Shown here in pieces: positions 56,818 through 64,000 of a DNA stretch of 64,000 nucleotides. Both the position numbers and the translations under genes were made by a program. This DNA is from Ptychodera flava (Eukaryota; Hemichordata; Enteropneusta; Ptychoderidae), in contig NC_091929.1 in assembly GCF_041260155.1 (NCBI RefSeq), positions 31,493,962-31,557,961 on the forward strand, written 5' to 3'. Below the pieces are notes generated by a model. The model was given only the letters and a program-made list of their open reading frames with translations. It made no database searches and had not been told where the DNA came from. The first letter of the stretch is position 1, and every line of letters begins with the position of its first letter.

Positions 56818-59800
56818 CACAAATATGAAAAAATGTTCAATTTCGGAAAATCAAGAGGAGTAGGTAACATCTGCTGATCAGTACATCAACATGTGCAGCA
56901 CGGATAATCAAAATACAAAATACAACTTGAAAAAAGAGTCAAGAATTGAAAAATATGGTTCGTTGCAGCAACAGTAACCGAGTCTCCTCGGGCCAGAAAT
57001 ACAGTCTATCATGTTGAAATTGCCACGCTGTCTGAAAACTACAAGCAGATATGCGTCAAAGGTTAATATTTTAAGTGCTTTACGGTAATAGGGTATGTTT
57101 TGATGTCGACATCAATCGTTTTATGAGGCGAAATATTGGTATAGCAATTAATGACATGTAAGGTAAGAATTAATATTTAAACGTTTAGTCAATGGAATGT
57201 TGTTTGACTGTCCATTAAAGCCTCCCTTTGATCATACAGCGAGTGTACAAGCATTAATCGCTAACAAAACGACTGAGACGTCCATCAGTTGATTCATCAT
57301 GATATGGATTAGCGTGGCTGATTGAGAGTATTCATTGCTGCCAGCCCAGTGTAACTGAGTGCGCGTATGATGTTATCCTGCGGAATTATTTAGATACATG
57401 TTTTACAAGCCTTCTGGTGTCATGTGGTATGCGAGCAGAAACTGACCTGCATTTCATGTAAACCATTTCTATCATCTATCATTCATGTTACTTACTTGTG
57501 AAATCGTTCAAGGATTTAAATCGTAAATAATCAGTATTCGATACATTGTTTGGGTGCACAATACCCGAAGAAGAGCAAAATGTCTTATTTTCATTTTTGC
57601 TCATGTAGAAGCCGAATTTCAAATTTAAGAGTTTTAGGAGAAAATTTTGTAGTCATGATAAGTGAAGGTGACTTTTTGTGCACGAAGTTATGGGAAATCT
57701 TCAAATTATAGAGATAATGTTATTCTAGTTATTTTGCAGTTGTTGGCCCATCGGTGTAAGAAGCTGAGGCATTCTTGATTTGAGCATTATTTATACAGAA
57801 GAGTTAAAAAAATTGCAATGTTGTTATTCAAGTTGCCTATGCTTTTGCCATAACTAAGCTCACAAAATCGTTTTGTTATCAGCTTCTGTTCTTTGTCTCC
57901 TCAGAAGTTCAACAAAAAGGGGACAGAAAGAGATGTGTGATTACTATAAGCCCCAAAAAGGGAGCCAAGCGAGGCGAAAAGGGCGGGAGTATTTAAACCG
58001 TCAATCTCTGAAACTGATTTGAGAAATCGGCGATATTATCCCCCTCTGCTTCTTATTATGACGAAAATGAACAATTAAGTTGTACAAAAAATGATAAAAT
58101 TTGAATGTTAGAATCAAGGATATTGGATTTATGGGAAAACGATATAATGATGATGACGAAGTAAGGAAAGTGAAACAAAAGTGCTATAATTTTCTCTACA
58201 GTTTGCAAGGATGGCCATTTAAGTATACATCGTTTAAAGCTCGATCTAAAGAAGAATTCCCTTTCATATGTAATTTTTCCCCAAAGACTTTATAAGTTAT
58301 TGTATATAAATGCGTGATGTTTTGCTTTCTTTGCACTTTTCAAATATCGATGGATCATGGGGTACAATGCGGGGCGCATTGCTTGAAAGACGGAGAGTGT
58401 TACGAAGATAGTTTATCTCACACAAAGGTTAATGCACAGAGTGGTCATCGGCACCAGCAAAATTATTAATTAAAGCCACAACGTCTCGACTATAAGTTGA
58501 TATGAATACAAACCATATTGGCGACAAATGCACAAAGACGCTTATTTCATTTTACGAGGAATTGTACGAAGTCTGGACGAAAACAAGACTATATTTGAAT
58601 TGAATTAAGAATGATGAAGATAGCCAAATCTTAAAGTTCCATTAGCTGTATCTTCTGGCGATTTTCCGTTAGTTTTGATTGAAATGATCACTGGCTCATG
58701 TTGAATAGCCTGTCAAATAACAGAGAATCGCATATTATTCGGAAACATTTCGTGCCCTACAACTAAAGAACATGTGATTTTACAACGAAAATTTCAATTT
58801 TTGTCCGGACAGAAATACAAACTCTGTTGACACGCGAATTACAACGTAGGCATTCTTCTGCACCTGCGCGAGCCATTTACATCCATTTCAAAATAAATAT
58901 TCATTACCTTTGCCCGGTACTTACGTCGTAGTCCATTGTCCGAGCACGTTGCGTAGCCAGATGTCTGGCAATCCACGCGTCACGATGCAATGTTGTTTTG
59001 ATCCGGCAATAAACGTGAACTTGTACATCTGGCGTGATCGCGGCGTCACCATATCTGCGTTCTCCCACCAGCACGCTGAGCACGCAAGACGTCAACAAAC
59101 GAGCTCGGAAGGGCAATACGTTTGAACAAAAATTAGCAGTTTTATGTGGCTATAACATCACTAATCATGTTTGTTTCTTCGTAAAACAACATTTTGCAAC
59201 AAATATGAGCCTCCAACATGGAATTTTCCGAGGTAAAAAATGGTCAAAAGTTACAAATAATGGCCCTTTAATGAAGGAACATAAGAATGTCTCTTGATGG
59301 GTTTGCAACATATCATAGTGACGTTTAAATATTAATTGTGACATGTAAATTTAAGATCAAGACCTGCATTGATGTTTATGATTGGATGTATCCTTTTATC
59401 TTTAATTGATGTTTATCGTATTATCAAAACTACGCCTTAGAGATAGAGTTTAAAGCCTCCTTCAAGAACAATACGAGGAAAATAAGGGACAAGCCATGCG
59501 GAATGCAACAGCCATGGCAATAGAACAGAACGACCAATGAGTAACCCAAGACATCCAGACAATGGGAGTATCTTGGGCAATGACACTTGTCAAGCTTGTC
59601 TACCGAGAAATAAAGTCTATGTAGTACCAACGAAATCTGAACGTCTCCTGTAGTCAATACATATCTTGAAGCTTCCCTGTACCTCTAAGCAAGCCAACAA
59701 ACGAATAGTAATAATAAAAATTCTACGTTTGCATCAAATGTATTCGGGTATACTAAGTTCAAAGGTCAATGGAAAAATGACTCTCAAAGCAAACAAAATA

Positions 59801-60785
59801 GGCAAATAATTACAATAACAAGAACGCCATCGGAAAAGATAAATAACGCAACGGGAATATCTTTTTTCACATCATTGACCTTTAACTCTTCAAATTAAAG
59901 CTGTGAATTATACATGTATGTCCTTTACTATATTTTGGAAATGATAGAAACATACCACTCCAAGCGGTAACATATGTATTAAGGTTATTAAAAAAGCGCG
60001 TATGTGCAGTGTGTATGGCATCCAGTTTGTTTACGTCAAGGCATATAAAGCTATCAAACTGGCCACTTTTGGGGCCTGTTAGAGACGTCAAGTGCCAGTA
60101 GGCGCATACTGGACTGTGAGTAAAATTAGTGATTCTGAAATGGCTGCTGTTAGGAGCGGGTAGGGGGCTGTAAGGCCTGATAGATATGATGCTAAATTTG
60201 GGTTAACAGGTATCTACCTCAGACAATACATGCGGCATGTATATACCTATTGATTATTTTATTGGCTTCATGCTTCCGCAGTCGCTTGTGGTTCAATACA
60301 AGGCGAAGGCTGCTGTACGCATTAGAAAGATAGGCCAATCTATCTTTTTTGTCATGTATTTTGACAGCATTGGCCGTGTACCGAACCGCAACTGACTGTG
60401 TTTTCAATGCGACGGGCCAGGCTACGGGCCTTCATTTTGCACTGTCATGTGATCTCCACACACGCTCTTTAGTTAAATAAGACGTGTGGAAAATGACTTT
60501 CTCCTGCGCACACTTGCCTCGCGAGGCAAAAAATATCAAACACGTTGGATATTCTCTCAACGCCTCGCGAAGACAACTCACGAAAAATCGACCGCTAATT
60601 TCTCTCGTGTGCGGCAAGCTTTAAACTGTTCACTGTTGGACTGTGCGACACCACTAAGTCGTACTGTATGTGTTGTTGGTGGTTAGCGTGTTAAAACGGA
60701 AGATCGTCAGCCTTGAATATTCGTAATCGCCCATTCCGTGTCCTTTCAGCCAACGTACACCAAATGTGAAAGAAAGCAATTAATC
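56811..60785. other. No gene recognised
   Basis: Roughly 4 kb without repeats or coding frames I can support. Paired overlapping frames at 58,904-59,125 lie in a slightly GC-richer patch. TGCCTCGCGAGGCA at about 60,517 is a perfect 14-bp palindrome. The 3' UTR of the TRIM gene would fall just below 60,785; no AATAAA was seen in the first 100 bases. Confidence 0.4.
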
Positions 60786-62093
60786 TCATTGTGGGTTGCA
60801 CGATGACACGTCTTGGTGGTAAGATTGTTCAGATACTGTTCGTTGAACAAGATTTCCAATGGTGAATTCCCGTTCGCTAAACTCCCGCACTGTATCATCA
60901 ACCGCTGTGTCTGGCACAAATCTCATGAAATTAACTCCTGCCAACTCGCCTGAGTTGTTTATTCTTTTCATTTTGTTGACGTTAAGTACCCCTGCTCGTT
61001 TCGATTCTTGTCGGATCAGTGCGCCCTCACGCAGCTGCCCGGCAGAGGATTCTCGAGGACTCTTTTCAACCTGAACTTCTTCACTCAGAGCGATGACGTC
61101 GTCAAGCTCGGACAAAATTGCGTCTTCTGTTCTCAGCAAGGTCGTTGCGCTCTTGCTTCTGAAAGAATCCAAGTTCCCTACTTTGTCAAGTTTTAGTTCA
61201 GCAGACCGCAGTTCTTTCATTTCGTCTTGGAGAATCCCGCTATTGGTGATGTACGCAGAGTCTAGAGTGTCTAGTTTCTGCTTAGCATCACGTTCCAGCT
61301 TTCCAATAATTTCTTGCATGATATCTCGAACTTTCCCGCGCTGTTCCGACAGTGCAGAGGAGATCTTCTCCTTTTCTGTGCTGTGGATGACGGCTAATTT
61401 TCCCGCCATTCTTTCAATACTTGCCCTTCTCCCCATGATGTGTTTCTTCCTTTGTTTTACCTTCCCCTCTCTTATTTCCAGTCGTGAAAACAAGTTTCCG
61501 AGTGCCTCGTTTATCGGCAACAAGTGGTGGTTGGGGGCGCTGTGTCCCTGACAAGCGCACTGACGACAGGTTGCAACTTGGCATGACTGACAGAACGACT
61601 CGAGTTTCTGGTCTTGGTGTTGCTCACACATCTCATACGAGGGATCCCTTCTGGACTTCTGGGAATATTCATCTATTGATATTTGTGCATGACGTTTGTA
61701 CTTGCCTCGGGCATGCGCGTTTGCGCATGACTGGCAGAATAAAACACAACAGTCAACGCATCTGGTCGTTGCTGGTTCCTCAACACAGCCGTCACAAATA
61801 GCTCCATGGCGACTGCTTTCCTTTTCGCGCTGTTCCATCAAAGTCACTAAATTGTTGACGTGGAAATTCTTCGGCAGCTCGTCGACCCCTTGCATTGGCA
61901 ATGGAGTGAGATCTCGACATGTTGGACATCGTATCATACGCTCGTCTCTGGTCATTGCTTCCAGACAGCCTCTGCAGAAACTGTGCTGGCATCGCAACGC
62001 TCGGGCATCCTTAAGACGTTCTAGGCAGATTTGACAAACCAAATCTTCGTCAATCTGGTTGAGAAGGCTTCTTGCTGACTGGGGACCGGCCAT
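60786..62093 (-). CDS. TRIM-family RING/B-box/coiled-coil protein (putative E3 ubiquitin ligase)
   Basis: A single uninterrupted frame of 435 residues starting MAGPQSARSLL in good context (ACAATGG). The RING has the full C3HC4 set: C20, C23, C35, H37, C40, C43, C56, C59. B-box 1 spans about residues 100-135 (CDGC...CVDCCVLFCQSC...H) and B-box 2 about 156-190 (CEQH...CQSC...CRQC...GHSAPNHH). A long charged coiled coil covers about 195-330. The last 100 residues are polar and match no NHL, B30.2/SPRY or filamin domain, so it is a tripartite-motif protein with a short unassigned tail. TRIM proteins act as RING E3 ligases and often in innate immunity; that role is inferred from family. Intact and intronless, which could mean a retrogene or one of the expanded single-exon TRIMs of deuterostomes. 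Confidence 0.93.
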   Translation of the reverse strand: MAGPQSARSLLNQIDEDLVCQICLERLKDARALRCQHSFCRGCLEAMTRDERMIRCPTCRDLTPLPMQGVDELPKNFHVNNLVTLMEQREKESSRHGAICDGCVEEPATTRCVDCCVLFCQSCANAHARGKYKRHAQISIDEYSQKSRRDPSYEMCEQHQDQKLESFCQSCQVATCRQCACQGHSAPNHHLLPINEALGNLFSRLEIREGKVKQRKKHIMGRRASIERMAGKLAVIHSTEKEKISSALSEQRGKVRDIMQEIIGKLERDAKQKLDTLDSAYITNSGILQDEMKELRSAELKLDKVGNLDSFRSKSATTLLRTEDAILSELDDVIALSEEVQVEKSPRESSAGQLREGALIRQESKRAGVLNVNKMKRINNSGELAGVNFMRFVPDTAVDDTVREFSEREFTIGNLVQRTVSEQSYHQDVSSCNPQ

Positions 62094-62119
62094 TGTTTTG
62101 TATAGTGGAGAACGCCCGT

Positions 62120-62130
62120 ACTATATATAC
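62120..62130 (-). promoter_or_regulatory. Possible TATA box of the TRIM gene
   Basis: On the minus strand GTATATATAG lies about 30 bases upstream of the start codon at 62,093, followed by GC-richer sequence. If used, transcription would begin at or next to the ATG and leave almost no leader. The true promoter may therefore be further upstream. Confidence 0.3.
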
Positions 62131-62649
62131 TAATTTTTTTTCAAATACTTCCGGGTTACAACTGCAGGGGCTTCGTTCAGGGCAACCGCTGGCACGCCAT
62201 CACCGGTGTCACGGTCTAGCAGATCGCTAATCACCATCAACTCCGAAATTCACTCTCCGCTGCTGGGATTACCTGAGTTTCTATCTCTCATCGGTCATTA
62301 CATTACAAACATATATTTACGAAGCCCTAAACTTAACTTACGCGTAACGACTGGGCGTATTATTGCTACACCATCAGTTTCATTTGGACTCCGTAGGCCC
62401 ACACAAAAATAATCACCGCGCTCGACGACATGGGGAAGTGTTAAGTGTGAAAGGTCAGATTGCACTCGTATTTCCCTTTTGTGAGCTTTCCACCAGAATA
62501 AAACACAGCTTGATCTTGCTACTTCTATTTCGAATGATCGTTTTCATATTTCCACCTGATTTCTTTAATACTACAAATTTGATCTATAGTTCTGTGTAGA
62601 GGTCTACATCTTATCTGTTCTCTCTCCAATTCAGAACGATGTGATACAT

Positions 62650-62654
<5 letters not shown>
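62131..62654. other. No gene recognised; upstream region of the TRIM gene
   Basis: Plus-strand frames at 62,206-62,412 and 62,363-62,599 look like chance. Confidence 0.4.
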
Positions 62655-62731
<77 letters not shown>

Positions 62732-62815
62732 TCATTCATTCATTCATTTTATTGCCATATTATTATAATATATATATACTTATATATATATACTTATATA
62801 TACTTATATATATAA
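62655..62815. repeat. (TA)n microsatellite with (ATTC)n interlude
   Basis: TA repeat at 62,655-62,731, four ATTC units at about 62,731-62,746, then interrupted TATATAC/TATATAT units to about 62,815. Confidence 0.95.
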
Positions 62816-64000
62816 GTAATTTGTTTCTTCTCATTGGTTGGGATATGAAAGAAATAAGGGAACGCGGCTCCGAACATCGGCTATTAAATTATGTTATATG
62901 AGTTGTGGTTTAATGTTTGTGGGATGGCTTGATTGTGTACTCCTTCAGTGACTCTTTTTGTATAGTATATTCATAATAACACTGTGTTGCATCTCAGACA
63001 TAACCGATTCGGCTTCGTCTCGCCATGGCTAAATTCTAACACCAAATAACCGACACACATGACAGTGCACAACGTGAATATGCCGAATATGAATGTGGAG
63101 TCACGTTCGGTTATTTTACTTGACCAAGTGTAAGTGCAATGGTACCGCTGGCCATTGCTAACCCCAAGAAATCTCCAGTGGGTGCTTGATGTTTCTTGCA
63201 GGTTGGGAAAACTTGTGAAAGGCTGAATAAAAATTCAGAGCGAAGTCCTGATTTCTCACCGCAGCATTGCTCTCAGTTTCATTGGCGCTACACTTTCTCG
63301 TCATAATCTTGCTGACATGTATATGCTCGTGGCTTGTAACGCGGGCTCACTATGCTATTCAATTTGCTAGGCAAAGGAAAGTCCATTTTAAATAGTTAGT
63401 AACAATGACTTCAAGTATATTCAGAAAATGTCAGCTATTGGGTTACCAATCCAACGTAGGAGCCAAACTTTGATTTTGTAGGTGTCAATATCTGAGAGGT
63501 ACTGTAAACTTACGTAAATCTCTGGCAATATCTGGCCATGTGTAGATCTGTGTCAGAAAAAGCCGTCATGTTCTTTTATGTAATAGTGGGCCGTCTTTGG
63601 TAATTGCAGTATTGAAAAGGGGTGAATATGGCCACTGCTTTCGGAGTTGTTTGTACATGGCAACAAATTTGATGTATAAAATGTCAGACAGGTGATATTG
63701 TACCCGGAATGAGACGGAATTATTCCTGTTATGATATGAATAAACTTACCCTATCTGACCAGAAAATGTGCATATTGGTCTCCAATCTAACTTGCGATTG
63801 CTCTATTCCGACAAATTGGTCAACTAATCACAATTGCGGGCCCTCACTGTCCCTACCTGACATAAAAACTAAGTAATCGGAAGTTGTGAAAGTGATTCAA
63901 AGAAGGTTAGAATTCATTTTATTTTTTATTTTATTAATTAGTCAGTAATGCAGTTACTAGGCGCCTGTGTTACAGTATGCGTACGGTGATTTTAACGACG
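62816..64000. other. No gene recognised
   Basis: No coding frames, tandem repeats or inverted repeats of note were seen to the end of the window. Confidence 0.4.

Noticed and set aside
58904..59125. Overlapping ORFs of about 70 codons on both strands in a GC-richer patch
   Set aside because: Overlap on both strands is typical of chance open frames in GC-richer DNA, with no domain match.

Overview
This is an intron-rich, AT-rich animal genomic window packed with mobile DNA. Tandem HYR exons next to a chitin-binding-like cysteine module, a polycystin/GAIN-like ectodomain, an intronless RING/B-box TRIM gene and Tx1-like, Penelope-like, CR1-like and Ty3/gypsy retroelements together suggest an invertebrate deuterostome (hemichordate, cephalochordate or echinoderm). 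This is an inference from protein families; no species call is possible by eye.

Layout. 1-9,960 is mostly non-coding: a foldback MITE inserted in a tandem duplication, a MITE with CCCGGCCCATAAT termini, a satellite with a unit of about 175 bp, and a decayed gypsy gag-integrase relic. From about 10,000 to 24,660 lies a host gene on the minus strand. I could assemble ten exons whose splice phases all fit: a chitin-binding-like module, three 243-bp HYR exons, and six exons resembling the GAIN-type ectodomain of polycystin-1-like or adhesion receptors. Its introns hold a Penelope-like element, a CR1-like fragment, a Myb/SANT-like fragment, several terminal-inverted-repeat elements and microsatellites.

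From 26,340 to 48,480 there is a large retroelement cluster. Tx1-like LINEs of two families (A and B), all on the minus strand, sit head to tail and are separated by (GTA)n microsatellite tracts. The order in plus coordinates is a broken family B copy (B2) disrupted by a Ty3/gypsy element, (GTA)n, a 0.35-kb LINE-B tail fragment, (GTA)n, LINE A (about 6.3 kb), (GTA)n, a second tail fragment with the same truncation point, (GTA)n, LINE B1 (about 6.0 kb), (GTA)n. Family A and B 3' ends share the same terminal motif directly joined to the triplet repeat. This points to site-specific integration into (GTA/TAC)n microsatellites and is the most interesting system in the window.

From 48,480 to 55,600 there are degenerate GTA-rich tracts, a TA-flanked DNA transposon with 58-bp terminal repeats and a small helix-turn-helix-like ORF, and a TTAA-flanked element containing a nested inverted-repeat element. 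55,600-60,780 is largely featureless. At 60,786-62,093 an intact intronless TRIM-type gene lies on the minus strand. The remainder holds (TA)n microsatellites and no recognisable gene. Exon and element limits were read by eye; splice sites are predictions.
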